Shown: positions 46,548-56,228 of the stretch, piece after piece
Layout: each line of letters opens with the position of its first letter
Position numbering within the stretch: the first letter of the stretch is position 1
Assembly (NCBI RefSeq): GCF_026011795.1
Contig: NZ_BRVS01000004.1
Coordinates: 310,001-374,000, forward strand
Direction: 5' to 3'
Source: Arthrobacter mangrovi
Lineage (GTDB): Bacteria; Actinomycetota; Actinomycetes; Actinomycetales; Micrococcaceae
Length of the DNA stretch: 64,000 bases
Notes under the pieces: generated by a model
Told to the model about the DNA's origin: nothing
What the model saw: the letters and a program-made list of their open reading frames with translations, nothing else
The model's database searches: none
Position numbers and translations under genes: made by a program

Positions 46548-48057
46548 GGTCCCGGGTCGCCGGTCCCTCCAGTACTGTGCCGTCCGGCGCGAAGCGGGAG
46601 CCGTGCAGCGGGCAGTCCCAGCTGCACTCCGCGTCGTTCCAGTTCAGCACGCCGCCCAAGTGGGTGCAGATGCCGCTGACCCGGCGGGTGGTCCCGTCCA
46701 CGGTGCTCACCCCGACGGGCCGCGCGTTCCCGCGCACCACGGTGCCCTGGCCCTCGGGCGGGGCCGTCTGGGAGGTGCGCGCCAGTCCGCCGAGCCAGCC
46801 GGAGACCAGTTCCAGGCCGACCTCGGCGTTGGTCTGGACCGTGGAGAGCGCGTCCTGGGCCGCGATTCCTGCCTTGTAGAGCTGCGTGGCCCAGGGCTTC
46901 GAGCCGCCGAGCAGGGTGGAGGACAGGGCCAGCGCCGCGGCCGCCGCATTGGTCAGGCCCCACTTGTTGAAGCCGGTTGCTACCAGGATCCGGTCCTCGA
47001 CGAAGGACAGCCGGCCCACGTAGGGGACCGCCGCGGCGGGCTCGTAGTCCTGCGCGGACCAGCTGTGCGTCAGTTCGGCGCCGGGGAACTGGTCGCGGGT
47101 CCAGCGAACGAGGTCCTCGAGGTTGCCTTTGGTGTGCTGCTGCCGGCCGACGCTGTGCCCGTTGCCGCCGACAATGAGCACTTGCCGCCCGGCGTGCGCG
47201 GCCGTGCGGAGGCTGCGGGTGGGGGCGTCGATGGAGAGGTACATGCCGGACGGAATGCCGCCGGGCACGTTGAATGCGGCGGCATAGGAACGCTGCGGCT
47301 TGAGGACGCTGAAATGCCCGCCGCGGTTCAGGATCGGCGTCCCGGTGGCGAGCACCACGTGATCCGCGGTGACCTGGCCGGCCGCGCTGTGCACGGTCAG
47401 CCTGCGGCCGGCCTGCCCGCCCTCGGCGCGGCGGGATCCGGTGGCGTCCCTGGTGACCGAAACGTTCGTGGCACGGACCCGCTCGATCAGCACTCCGCCG
47501 CGTTCGCGCAGCTCGGCGGCCAGCCCGGCGAGCAGTTCCATCGGGTGCAGCTGGGCCTGGTCCGCGAGGCGGAGTGCCCCTGCGACGGGGAAGGGCAGTT
47601 CGGGCGCTGCTTCGACGTACTCACCGCCGAGCCCGGCGTCGGTGGCCGCCTGCAGTTCGGCGCGCAGGTCGGCGACGCCCTGCCCGGTGGCCGCGTAGGT
47701 GAACGCGTCGCGCCGGTCGTAGGCGATGTTGTGCTCCTCGCAGAACCGCAGCAGCCATGCCTGGCCCTCGCGCTGCGCCTCCACGTAGGCCCGGGCGGTG
47801 CCGGCACCGTGGTGCGCGGTGATCCGGGAGAGCTGGCGGCCCTGCAGCAGCGAGACCTTCGCCGTCGTATTTCCGGTGGTCACCGCCCCGGTGCTGCGCG
47901 CTTCGAGGACGGCGACGCGCTGGCCGGCGCGCGAGAGCAGGACGCCGGTGGCCAGGCCCGTGAGACCGGCGCCGACGATGACGGTGTCGTACTCGGCACC
48001 CGGCTCGAAGGAATCGGCGGGAATGGCGGGCGCGGTATCCAGCCAGAGCGATTTCAT
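46534..48057 (-). CDS. FAD-dependent oxidoreductase (DAO fold) with C-terminal Rieske 2Fe-2S domain
   Basis: The N-terminal 400 residues are a DAO-type FAD oxidoreductase, with the Rossmann motif VIVGAGLTGLATGVLL and a second glycine motif VATGFNKWGLTNA. The C-terminus carries a Rieske domain with Cys464-x-His466 (CTHLG) and Cys482-x2-His485 (CPLHG), which should hold a 2Fe-2S cluster. ATG at 48057 follows GGAAAGGAC. This fusion is known in bacteria but the substrate is unresolved. It is divergent from the isochorismatase gene. Confidence 0.87.
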   Translation of the reverse strand: MKSLWLDTAPAIPADSFEPGAEYDTVIVGAGLTGLATGVLLSRAGQRVAVLEARSTGAVTTGNTTAKVSLLQGRQLSRITAHHGAGTARAYVEAQREGQAWLLRFCEEHNIAYDRRDAFTYAATGQGVADLRAELQAATDAGLGGEYVEAAPELPFPVAGALRLADQAQLHPMELLAGLAAELRERGGVLIERVRATNVSVTRDATGSRRAEGGQAGRRLTVHSAAGQVTADHVVLATGTPILNRGGHFSVLKPQRSYAAAFNVPGGIPSGMYLSIDAPTRSLRTAAHAGRQVLIVGGNGHSVGRQQHTKGNLEDLVRWTRDQFPGAELTHSWSAQDYEPAAAVPYVGRLSFVEDRILVATGFNKWGLTNAAAAALALSSTLLGGSKPWATQLYKAGIAAQDALSTVQTNAEVGLELVSGWLGGLARTSQTAPPEGQGTVVRGNARPVGVSTVDGTTRRVSGICTHLGGVLNWNDAECSWDCPLHGSRFAPDGTVLEGPATRDLEAK

Positions 48058-48165
48058 CCACTTGTCCTTTCCTGCACGGTCAACTCCCACCCCACCTTGT
48101 TGGACGCGGGCCGTCAAGGGATAGCTAAGCTTGCTTCCAAATGGTTGGCAACCTTGGGAGGATCC

Positions 48166-48744
48166 ATGGACAGCTCCGGGACGGCCGTACTGGTCATCGA
48201 CATGCAGAAGGCCTATTTCGAGGCGGAGGCTCTCCGCAGCAGGCAGGACGAGGTGGTGGCTGCCTGCAACCGGCTGGTCGCCGCGGCCGCCGCCAACGAC
48301 GTGCCGGTGCTGCTGGTCTGCACCGAGCACGAGCGGGACAAATCCACCTGGACGCTGAGCATGCTCGACGACGACCAGGGCTTCATCTTCTCGGGCAGCG
48401 AGCAGGCCGAGTTCGTCGACGGCCTGAGGTACGAGGGCCTGCCGCGTATGGTGAAGACCCGGGACAGCGCCTTCATGGGCACGGACCTGCTGCTGCGGCT
48501 GCGGAATTTCGGGGCGGGCCGGCTGGTCCTGGCGGGGGTGGCGACCCACAACTGCGTGGCCCAGACGGCGGCCGACGCCTTCGCGAACAACTTCCGCGTG
48601 GTGTACGCGGCGGACGCGATGGCCTCCACCAACGAAGAATACGCCGACGCAATGCGGACCATCCTCAGCGACGAATACCGCCAGCCCGTACTCGGCGAGG
48701 CGGAGGTGGAAAAACTGCTGGCCGCCAGCGGCGAGGCTCAGTAG
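48166..48744 (+). CDS. Isochorismatase-family cysteine hydrolase
   Basis: The family includes isochorismatases, nicotinamidases and carbamoylsarcosine amidases. The 192-residue protein has the triad Asp12 (VLVIDMQ), Lys97 (MVKTRDSAF) and Cys130 (GVATHNCV). GGGAGGA precedes the ATG. The pattern TRDSAFMGTDLLLRLRNFG is typical of stand-alone isochorismatase-like hydrolases and not of nicotinamidase. The substrate is unknown. Confidence 0.88.
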   Translation: MDSSGTAVLVIDMQKAYFEAEALRSRQDEVVAACNRLVAAAAANDVPVLLVCTEHERDKSTWTLSMLDDDQGFIFSGSEQAEFVDGLRYEGLPRMVKTRDSAFMGTDLLLRLRNFGAGRLVLAGVATHNCVAQTAADAFANNFRVVYAADAMASTNEEYADAMRTILSDEYRQPVLGEAEVEKLLAASGEAQ

Positions 48745-48788
48745 CCTGATAACCGAGCCAGCAAGCCACAGCGAGCAGGAGGCCCAAC

Positions 48789-49031
48789 ATGGACGACGAT
48801 ATCCACCGCCGGATCGAAGACCTGATCCAGCAGGAGCAGCGGCTGCGCGAGATCGGCGCGGAGGACAGCGAACAGGCCGAGGCACGGGCAGCCGACCTGG
48901 CCCGGCTCGAGGAACAGCTGGACCAGTCCTGGGACCTGCTGCGCCAGCGCCGCGCAAAACGGAAGGCCGGCGACGATCCGGAGGAGGCCCGCGTCCGCCC
49001 GGTCGACGAGGTGGAGGGCTACCGCCAGTAG
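48789..49031 (+). CDS. DUF2630 family protein
   Basis: This 80-residue coiled-coil protein (DDDIHRRIEDLIQQEQRLRE, LARLEEQLDQSWDLLRQRRA) matches the small DUF2630 family common in actinobacteria. It is acidic, helical and without membrane segments. GCAGGAGG precedes the ATG. The function is unknown. It converges on the ku gene with only 6 bases between stops. Confidence 0.85.
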   Translation: MDDDIHRRIEDLIQQEQRLREIGAEDSEQAEARAADLARLEEQLDQSWDLLRQRRAKRKAGDDPEEARVRPVDEVEGYRQ

Positions 49032-49037
49032 GCTGGC

Positions 49038-49970
49038 TCAGGCGCCCTTGCTGGCCTTGGCCCGGGGGCGCTTCGGCGCGGCCTCTTCGTCCTCATCCTT
49101 CTTCGCGGCGGTCTTCCTCCCGGACGTCTTGGATGCCGGTTTGGCCTTGGACTCCGCCTCCTCCTTCGCTGCCGCGGGCTTCTTGCCCTCGCGGTTCTTC
49201 TCCACGCTGCGCCGCAGCGCCTCCATCAGGTCCAGGACCTTGCCGCCCTCTTCCTCGCCTTCCTCGCCGAACGTGGCCTCGGTGTCCAGCGACTCGCCCT
49301 GTTCGATCTTGGCCTCGATCAGCGTGCGGAGCTGTTCCTGGTATTCGTCCGTGAATTCGTCGGGCTTGAAGTCGCTGGAGAAGGACTCCACCAACGCGGC
49401 CGACATCTCGCGCTCCTTCGCCGAGATCCGCACGGTCTCCTCCAGCGAGGGGAAGCTGGCCTCGCGGACCTCGTCCTCCCAGAGCAGTGTCTGCAGCATC
49501 AGCACGTCCCCGCGCACCCGCAGCGCCGCGAGCCGGGTCTTCTGCCGCAGCGCAAACTTCACCACGGCCGTCCGGTCCGTGTCCTCGAGCGTCTTGCGCA
49601 GCAGCACGTAGGCCTTGGTGGACTTCGAGTCGGGCTCCAGGTAGTAGCTGCGGTCGAACATGATCGGGTCGATCTGGTCGCTCGGGACGAACTCCACGAC
49701 GTCGATTTCCCGGTTCTTCTCCACCGGCAGCGAGGCCAGGTCCTCGTCCGTGAGCACGACCGTGCGTTCGCCGTCGTCGAAGGCCTTGTCGATGTCCTTG
49801 AACTCCACGACTTTCCCGCAGACCTCACAGCGGCGCTGGTAGCGGATCCGTCCGCCGTCTTTCTCATGGACCTGGTGGAGCTTGACGTCATGGTCTTCGG
49901 TGGCGCTGTACAGCTTGACCGGGACGTTGACCAGCCCGAAGGCCACGGCCCCTTTCCAGATGGCTCGCAT
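49038..49970 (-). CDS. ku: Non-homologous end-joining protein Ku
   Basis: Bacterial Ku forms a homodimeric ring that threads onto DNA double-strand ends and recruits LigD. The 310-residue protein starts MRAIWKGAVAFGLVNVPVKLY, the family hallmark, with a core beta-barrel and the CEVCGK cysteines. It ends with a long Lys/Ala-rich tail (KPAAAKEEAESKAKPA onward) thought to bind DNA. ATG at 49970 is chosen over a start at 50000. It is divergent from ligD with 69 bases between starts. Confidence 0.95.
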   Translation of the reverse strand: MRAIWKGAVAFGLVNVPVKLYSATEDHDVKLHQVHEKDGGRIRYQRRCEVCGKVVEFKDIDKAFDDGERTVVLTDEDLASLPVEKNREIDVVEFVPSDQIDPIMFDRSYYLEPDSKSTKAYVLLRKTLEDTDRTAVVKFALRQKTRLAALRVRGDVLMLQTLLWEDEVREASFPSLEETVRISAKEREMSAALVESFSSDFKPDEFTDEYQEQLRTLIEAKIEQGESLDTEATFGEEGEEEGGKVLDLMEALRRSVEKNREGKKPAAAKEEAESKAKPASKTSGRKTAAKKDEDEEAAPKRPRAKASKGA

Positions 49971-50039
49971 GGGTCCAGTCAACACCAAGCATGCTGGCAA
50001 TTACTAGCTATCGGGCCGCTAATTGGCAAGACTAAGCCT

Positions 50040-52577
50040 ATGGCCAGGACAAGCAGTGCCCAGCGGCAGATCGTCGAGGTGGAGGGGCACCGCCTGAGGC
50101 TGACCAGCCTGGACAAGGTCATCTACCCCGAAACGGGCACCACCAAGGCGGACGTCCTGTCCTACTACTCAAGCATCGCGCCGTACCTGATTCCGCACGC
50201 AGCCAACCGTCCGGTCACGCGCAAGCGCTGGGTCGAGGGCGTCGGCACGGCCGCCAAACCGGGCGAGGTGTTCTTCCAGAAGAACCTGGAGGACTCGGCT
50301 CCCTCGTGGATCAAGCGGCACGCGATCGAGCACAAGAGCGGCACGAACGTCTACCCGATGGTCAATGACCTGGCCACGCTGACCTGGCTGGCCCAGATCA
50401 GCGCGCTGGAGATCCATGTGCCGCAGTGGAAATTCGGCCCGCGCGGCAAGCGGAACAATCCGGACCGGATGGTGCTGGACCTGGACCCGGGCGAGGGCGC
50501 CGGCCTGGCCGAGTGCGCCGAAGTGGCCCGGATGGTCCGCAGGATCCTGGAGGACATGGGGCTGGACCCGCGGCCGGTGACCAGCGGTTCGAAGGGCATC
50601 CATCTCTACGCAGCGCTCGACGGAAGGCAGACCTCCGAGGAGGTGTCCGACGTCGCGCATGAACTGGCGCGCATGCTGGAGGCGGACCACAAGGACCTGG
50701 TGGTCAGCGACATGAAAAAGGCGCTGCGGCAGGGACGCGTGCTGCTCGACTGGAGCCAGAACCACTGGAACAAGACGACTATCACCCCGTATTCGCTGCG
50801 TGGCCGGCTGCATCCCATGGTCGCGGCGCCGCGGACCTGGGAGGAGCTGGAGGACCCGGACCTCGGCCACCTGGACTACCGCCAGGTGCTGGACCGGGTG
50901 GCGGAGTTGGGCGATGTGCTGACCGGGATGGGTTCCGGCACGGTGGATGAGGAGTCGCTGGAGGAGGCCCGGGACGCTGCAGCAGGGGAGGGGGACGACG
51001 GCGGTGCGGGGCCGGCAGCGGACCGGTTGAGCAAGTACCGCTCCATGCGGGATGCGTCGCTCACTCCCGAGCCGGTGCCACAGGCCAGCCCGGTGGACCG
51101 GGCCGGCAACACCTTCGTGATCCAGGAGCACCACGCCAGGCGGCTGCACTACGACTTCCGGCTCGAGCGCGAGGGCGTCCTGGTGTCCTGGGCGGTGCCG
51201 AAGGGGCCTCCGCCGGGCGCGGGCAAGAACCACCTCGCGGTGCAGACCGAGGACCACCCGCTGGAATACGGCGGCTTCGAGGGCACGATTCCCAAGGGCG
51301 AGTACGGGGCCGGCGAGGTCACCATCTGGGACGCGGGCACCTACGACCTGGAGAAATGGCGGGACGGCAAGGAAATCATCGTCATCCTGCACGGGCGCGA
51401 GGACGGCGGGCTCAGCCGGGACGGCGGACCGGCGGGGCCGCGGCGCTATGCGCTGATCCATACCGGCGGGGAGCGCGGCGAAAACAACTGGCTGATGCAC
51501 CTGATGAAGGACCAGACGCCGGGCTCCTACCGCAAGGGGACGCCGCACGAGCGGCAGGACGACGACCTGGCGAAGGACGCCGAGCCGCAGTTTGTGAAGC
51601 CGATGCTGGCCACCCAGGGCGGCGGCGCGGACATCACCGACGAGGACGAGTGGGCGTTCGAGATGAAGTGGGACGGCATCCGGGCGATCGCGATCATCGA
51701 GGACAACGGCGTCCGCCTCATCAGCCGCAACGGCAATGACCTCACGTCGGGTTACCCCGAGCTCGCCGACCTGCCGGACTCGGTGCACGCCTCGACGGCG
51801 GTGCTGGACGGCGAGATCGTGGCGCTGAACAAGGCCGGCCGCCCGGATTTCGGCCTGCTGCAGACCCGCATGAACCTCACGAAGAAGCGGGAGATCGACC
51901 AGGCCGCCAAGAGCACTCCGGTACACCTGATGCTGTTCGACCTGCTGCATCTGGACGGGCACTCGCTGCTGCGCCTCGAGTACTGCCAGCGCCGGGAGAT
52001 CCTCGCGAAGGCCGTTGAAGCCGGCGGGCACGTGCACGTTCCGCCGGACATGGACCTCACCCTGGCGCAGGCCGTCGCCACCAGCAAGGAGCTTGGCCTG
52101 GAGGGTGTTATCGCCAAACGGGTGGACAGCACGTACACGGACGGGGCACGTTCGAGGAGTTGGATCAAGATCAAGCACCAGACAACCCAGGAAGTGGTGA
52201 TCGTCGGCTGGCGGCCGGGCAAGGGCAGCAGGGAGCGCAAGATAGGCTCGCTGCTCGTGGCGGTCCCGGACGGGCCGGAGCTGCGCTACCTCGGGCGGGT
52301 CGGTTCGGGCCTGACCGAGCGGGACCTGGCCGCCGTGGGGGCGCGGCTGAAGAAGATGGCCCGCAAGACACCGCCGCTGGCCGGCGTTCCCTCCGCCGAC
52401 GCGGCCGACGCGCACTGGGTCCGGCCCGCGCTGGTGGGCGAGGTGCAGTTCAGCGAACGGACGGAGGCCGGCAAGCTGCGCCACCCGGTCTGGCGCGGCT
52501 TCCGCCCGGACAAAAAGCCGTCCGACGTCGTCGTCGAAACCGAAGCCCGGACCGGAACCGCAGCAGCCGAAGCCTGA
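50040..52577 (+). CDS. ligD: Multifunctional ATP-dependent DNA ligase LigD
   Basis: LigD processes and seals double-strand breaks with Ku. The 845-residue protein has three domains in the mycobacterial order. The polymerase/primase (about residues 10-290) carries DLDPGEG. The 3'-phosphoesterase (about 345-480) carries EHHARRLHYDFRLEREG. The ligase (about 510-835) has the adenylated Lys543 in KWDG and IAKRVDSTY. The start is ATG 50040, in the short intergenic region shared with ku. All three activities look intact. Confidence 0.95.
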   Translation: MARTSSAQRQIVEVEGHRLRLTSLDKVIYPETGTTKADVLSYYSSIAPYLIPHAANRPVTRKRWVEGVGTAAKPGEVFFQKNLEDSAPSWIKRHAIEHKSGTNVYPMVNDLATLTWLAQISALEIHVPQWKFGPRGKRNNPDRMVLDLDPGEGAGLAECAEVARMVRRILEDMGLDPRPVTSGSKGIHLYAALDGRQTSEEVSDVAHELARMLEADHKDLVVSDMKKALRQGRVLLDWSQNHWNKTTITPYSLRGRLHPMVAAPRTWEELEDPDLGHLDYRQVLDRVAELGDVLTGMGSGTVDEESLEEARDAAAGEGDDGGAGPAADRLSKYRSMRDASLTPEPVPQASPVDRAGNTFVIQEHHARRLHYDFRLEREGVLVSWAVPKGPPPGAGKNHLAVQTEDHPLEYGGFEGTIPKGEYGAGEVTIWDAGTYDLEKWRDGKEIIVILHGREDGGLSRDGGPAGPRRYALIHTGGERGENNWLMHLMKDQTPGSYRKGTPHERQDDDLAKDAEPQFVKPMLATQGGGADITDEDEWAFEMKWDGIRAIAIIEDNGVRLISRNGNDLTSGYPELADLPDSVHASTAVLDGEIVALNKAGRPDFGLLQTRMNLTKKREIDQAAKSTPVHLMLFDLLHLDGHSLLRLEYCQRREILAKAVEAGGHVHVPPDMDLTLAQAVATSKELGLEGVIAKRVDSTYTDGARSRSWIKIKHQTTQEVVIVGWRPGKGSRERKIGSLLVAVPDGPELRYLGRVGSGLTERDLAAVGARLKKMARKTPPLAGVPSADAADAHWVRPALVGEVQFSERTEAGKLRHPVWRGFRPDKKPSDVVVETEARTGTAAAEA

Positions 52578-52628
52578 ACCACCAACCCCACCGCCGATCC
52601 CACCGCCAATCCCATTAGGAGTAAGCAC

Positions 52629-55037
52629 GTGACCGAACAGCAGGAAGCACTGACGAAACCGGGTGCCGAGCGGCGCAGTCGAGGCGGGCTTGAGGGGGTC
52701 GACCTGTGGTGGCGTGCGGCCAACTACCTGAGCGCCGGCCAGATCTACCTGCGGGACAACCCCCTGCTGCGGCGGCCGCTGGAACCGGCGGATGTTAAGG
52801 CGCGGCTGCTGGGGCATTGGGGAACGACGCCGGGACTCAACTTTGTGTACGCGCACCTCAACCGGGTGATCGCCGAGACCGGGCAGGACTTCCTCTTCAT
52901 CACCGGGCCGGGCCACGGCGGGCCGGCCAACGTCGCCAACGCGTGGCTGGAGGGCACATACTCCGAGATCTACACCCATGTGGGGCAGGACGAAGTCGGG
53001 ATGCGCGCGCTGTTCAAGCAGTTTTCCTATCCGGGCGGCGTCCCCAGCCACGCCGCCCCGGAGACGCCCGGGTCCATCAACGAGGGCGGCGAGCTCGGCT
53101 ACTCGCTGGCGCACGCCTTCGGGGCGGTGTTCGACAACCCGGAGCTGGTGGCGGCCTGCGTCATCGGCGACGGCGAGGCGGAGACGGCGGCCCTGGCCGG
53201 CAGCTGGCATTCCAGCTCCTTCCTCAACCCGGCCGTGGACGGCGCCGTGCTGCCCATCCTGCACCTGAACGGCTACAAGATCGCGAACCCCACCGTGCTG
53301 GCCCGGATGCCCGAGGAGCAGCTGGCCGCGCTGCTGGCCGGCTACGGTTACGAGCCGCACTTCGTCACGGTGGCGGATCCGCGGGACACCGCCCGGGCGC
53401 ACGAGGAGTTCGCCCGTGCCCTCGAGACCTGCCTGGCCGGCATCCACCGCATACAGTACGAGGTCCGGTCGGCCGGCGGGGGCAGGCCGGCGGGCGAGGG
53501 CGCCCCGATCTGGCCGATGATCGTGCTGCGTTCGCCCAAGGGCTGGACCGGCCCGGAAACCGTGGACGGCAAGCCGGTGGAAGGCACGTGGCGGGCGCAT
53601 CAGGTGCCGCTGTCCGAGGTGCGGACCAACCGGGCGCACCTGGAGCAGCTGGAGCAGTGGCTGCAGTCCTACCGTCCGGAGGAACTGTTCGACGGAACCG
53701 GCAGGCTGCGCCCGGAAATCGCGGCCCTGGCGCCGGCCGGCGACCGCCGCATGAGCGCTACCCCTTATGCCAACGGCGGCCGGCTGCTGCAGGACCTGGT
53801 GCTTCCCGGGTACGGCGACTTCGCCGTCGTCGTCAAGGAACCGGGCACGGAACGCGTCTCTCCGATGGCGAACCTGGGCGGCTGGCTGCGCGAGATCATC
53901 CGGCTGAATCCGCATACCTTCCGCCTCTTCGGCCCGGACGAGACGGCCTCCAACCGGCTCCAGGCGGTCTACGAGGCCACGGACAAGGTCTGGCAGCAGC
54001 GTATCGAGGACGTGGACGAGCATCTGGCCCGGGCCGGGCGGGTGATGGAGGTGCTCAGCGAGAACCTCTGCCAGGGCTGGCTGGAAGGCTACCTGCTGAC
54101 CGGGCGGCACGGCGTCTTCAACTGCTACGAGGCGTTCGTGCACATCGTCGACTCGATGTTCAACCAGCACGCGAAGTGGCTGCAGGTGCACCGGGAACTG
54201 CCCTGGCGCCAGCCCGTGGCGTCGCTGAACTACCTGCTCTCCAGCCACGTCTGGCAGCAGGACCACAACGGCTTTTCGCACCAGGACCCGGGCTTCATCG
54301 ACCACGTCATGAACAAGAAGCCGGAGGTGGTCCGGGTCTACCTGCCGCCGGATGCGAACACGTTGCTGGCCGTGGCCGAGCACTGCCTGACGTCCCGGGA
54401 CTACGTGAACGTGGTCGTCTGCGGGAAGCAGCCGTCACTGACCTGGCTGGCGCCGGAGGACGCCCGCAACCATGCCGAGCGGGGCATCGGCGTGTGGGAG
54501 TTCGCGGGGAGCGAGCGGCCCGGCGAGGAACCGGATGTGGTCCTGGCGTGCGCCGGGGACGTGCCGACCACCGAGGCGGTGGCCGCGGCGCGGATCCTGC
54601 GCCGCCAGCTGCCGCAGCTGAAGGTCCGGCTGGTCAATGTGGTCGACCTGATGCGGCTCCATGATGCCAGGGAGCATCCGCACGGACTGGAGCACCGGGA
54701 CTTCGACCGGCTGTTCACAACGGATAAGCCCATCATCTTCGCCTACCACGGCTATCCGTGGCTGATCCACCGGCTGACCTACCGGCGCACGAACCACGAC
54801 AACCTGCACGTGCGCGGCTATATCGAGGAAGGCACCACGACAACGCCGTTCGATATGGCGATGATGAACCGGATCGACCGCTTCCAGCTGGCCATCGACG
54901 TGATCGACCGGGTTCCCTCGCTGGGCTCGGCCCAGACCGGGCTGCGCCAGCGGCTGCAGGACATGCGGATGCGGGCGCGGCGGCACACCCGGGAGTTCGG
55001 CGAGGATCCTGCGGAAATAGCGGACTGGAGCCTGTAA
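52629..55037 (+). CDS. xfp: Phosphoketolase (xylulose-5-phosphate/fructose-6-phosphate)
   Basis: Phosphoketolase splits xylulose 5-phosphate (and often fructose 6-phosphate) with phosphate and thiamine diphosphate to give acetyl phosphate. The 802-residue length is normal. Family stretches include [32 protein letters not shown]-like [15 protein letters not shown], and [14 protein letters not shown]. The GTG start at 52629 follows TAGGAG. A LacI-type regulator follows in the same direction, and PfkB, HAD and glycerate kinase genes lie further down, consistent with a carbon-metabolism neighbourhood. Confidence 0.94.
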   Translation: MTEQQEALTKPGAERRSRGGLEGVDLWWRAANYLSAGQIYLRDNPLLRRPLEPADVKARLLGHWGTTPGLNFVYAHLNRVIAETGQDFLFITGPGHGGPANVANAWLEGTYSEIYTHVGQDEVGMRALFKQFSYPGGVPSHAAPETPGSINEGGELGYSLAHAFGAVFDNPELVAACVIGDGEAETAALAGSWHSSSFLNPAVDGAVLPILHLNGYKIANPTVLARMPEEQLAALLAGYGYEPHFVTVADPRDTARAHEEFARALETCLAGIHRIQYEVRSAGGGRPAGEGAPIWPMIVLRSPKGWTGPETVDGKPVEGTWRAHQVPLSEVRTNRAHLEQLEQWLQSYRPEELFDGTGRLRPEIAALAPAGDRRMSATPYANGGRLLQDLVLPGYGDFAVVVKEPGTERVSPMANLGGWLREIIRLNPHTFRLFGPDETASNRLQAVYEATDKVWQQRIEDVDEHLARAGRVMEVLSENLCQGWLEGYLLTGRHGVFNCYEAFVHIVDSMFNQHAKWLQVHRELPWRQPVASLNYLLSSHVWQQDHNGFSHQDPGFIDHVMNKKPEVVRVYLPPDANTLLAVAEHCLTSRDYVNVVVCGKQPSLTWLAPEDARNHAERGIGVWEFAGSERPGEEPDVVLACAGDVPTTEAVAAARILRRQLPQLKVRLVNVVDLMRLHDAREHPHGLEHRDFDRLFTTDKPIIFAYHGYPWLIHRLTYRRTNHDNLHVRGYIEEGTTTTPFDMAMMNRIDRFQLAIDVIDRVPSLGSAQTGLRQRLQDMRMRARRHTREFGEDPAEIADWSL

Positions 55038-55039
55038 GC

Positions 55040-55049
55040 GGAACGTTTC
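55040..55049 (+). promoter_or_regulatory. LacI-type operator-like sequence
   Basis: GGAACGTTTC is an imperfect palindrome centred on CG, the form bound by LacI-family regulators. It lies two bases after the phosphoketolase stop and about 95 bases before the LacI start, consistent with autoregulation. Confidence 0.4.
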
Positions 55050-55144
55050 AATATTTCTCCAAGGTCCGGGCCTGTCAAATGGTCGCGGAATCGTTACGCT
55101 TGTCCCAGGGGGGCCAATCTGTTGGGGGAGAGAGCGAACAGGCC

Positions 55145-56218
55145 ATGGGGAGTCTATTCAAGCCGACCATCCGTGATGTCGCGGAGAAGGCCGGCGTTTC
55201 ACTAGCGACAGTTTCTTATGTGCTGTCGGGACGCAGCGGCGGATCCACGCGGATCAGCGAGCCGACCAAGGAACGTGTACTGCAGGCGGCGAAGGACCTG
55301 GGCTACGTCCCGAACCGGGCCGCGCAGGGCATGCGGCGTGGCCGCACGGATACGGTCGCGGTCGTGATCGAGTCCTTGGAGTCGCCGTGGGACCGGGCGT
55401 TGGTGGAGACCGCCAACCAGATCCTGCCGGCACACGGATTGCGGGTGGTGATCCTGCTGGGGCAGGACGCCTGGCGCAACTTCATGCTCTCGGGCGGGGC
55501 GGACGGGGTCATCCTCGGCTTCAGCTCGGAGTCGGAGGAGGAGACCCGGACCATCGAGGACCTGGCCCGGCGCGGCGTGGCCCAGGTGGTGGTTTCGCAG
55601 TTCCTGGAGCCGAAGGGCTTCGACGTGCTGGCCATCGATGCCGAGGGCGGGCTGGCCGAGGCGGCCAAGTACCTGGCCGCGAGGCACCAGCGGATCGGCG
55701 TGATCCACCGGGGGCTGGCGACGGCCAGCCGGCGCGGCACGCGGTTCGAGCTGTTCCGGGCGGCGATGCAAAAGGCCGGCGTCGAGCTCGATGACCGGCT
55801 GGTCCGGGCCTCGGGCGGCAACTGGCGCACTGCGGTGAACGATGCGATGGAGCTGTTGAGCCTGCCGGAACCGCCGACGGCCTTCTTCACGACGGCGGAC
55901 ATGGAGGCTTTGTGCGTCTCCGGCGCGGCCACGTTGAAGGGCCTGAACATTCCGGAGGACCTGGAAATCATCGGCGTGGAGAATTCCGAACTGGGGCGGG
56001 AGTCCAACCCCACGCTCAGCACAGTCGGACCGGATCCCAGCGAGCACATCGCGGTGGACCTGCTGCTGCAGCGGCTGCAGGGAAAGGGGCCGCAGGAGGG
56101 CCGCCGGGTCCCGGTTCCGTGGAAGCTGCACCTGCGCGGCACGACGGCGCACAACGTCGCGGGCTCGGAATCGAACGGCAACGACAGCCCGATCGTGGGG
56201 GCAGGGACGGGCAGCTAG
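55145..56218 (+). CDS. LacI-family transcriptional regulator
   Basis: This 357-residue regulator has the N-terminal helix-turn-helix and hinge (TIRDVAEKAGVSLATVSYVL, then RVLQAAKDLGYVPNRAAQGM) and a periplasmic-binding-protein-like effector domain (VAVVIESLESPW onward). ATG at 55145 is chosen because GGGGAGAGAG lies upstream and it places the HTH at the N-terminus. Candidate targets are phosphoketolase upstream and the sugar kinase cluster downstream; neither is proven. Confidence 0.9.
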   Translation: MGSLFKPTIRDVAEKAGVSLATVSYVLSGRSGGSTRISEPTKERVLQAAKDLGYVPNRAAQGMRRGRTDTVAVVIESLESPWDRALVETANQILPAHGLRVVILLGQDAWRNFMLSGGADGVILGFSSESEEETRTIEDLARRGVAQVVVSQFLEPKGFDVLAIDAEGGLAEAAKYLAARHQRIGVIHRGLATASRRGTRFELFRAAMQKAGVELDDRLVRASGGNWRTAVNDAMELLSLPEPPTAFFTTADMEALCVSGAATLKGLNIPEDLEIIGVENSELGRESNPTLSTVGPDPSEHIAVDLLLQRLQGKGPQEGRRVPVPWKLHLRGTTAHNVAGSESNGNDSPIVGAGTGS

Positions 56219-56228
56219 AGTACTGCGG

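Noticed and set aside
50169-54383. 1404-codon minus-strand open frame opposite ligD and phosphoketolase
   Set aside because: Same antisense artefact; both plus-strand genes have clear catalytic motifs through the whole span.
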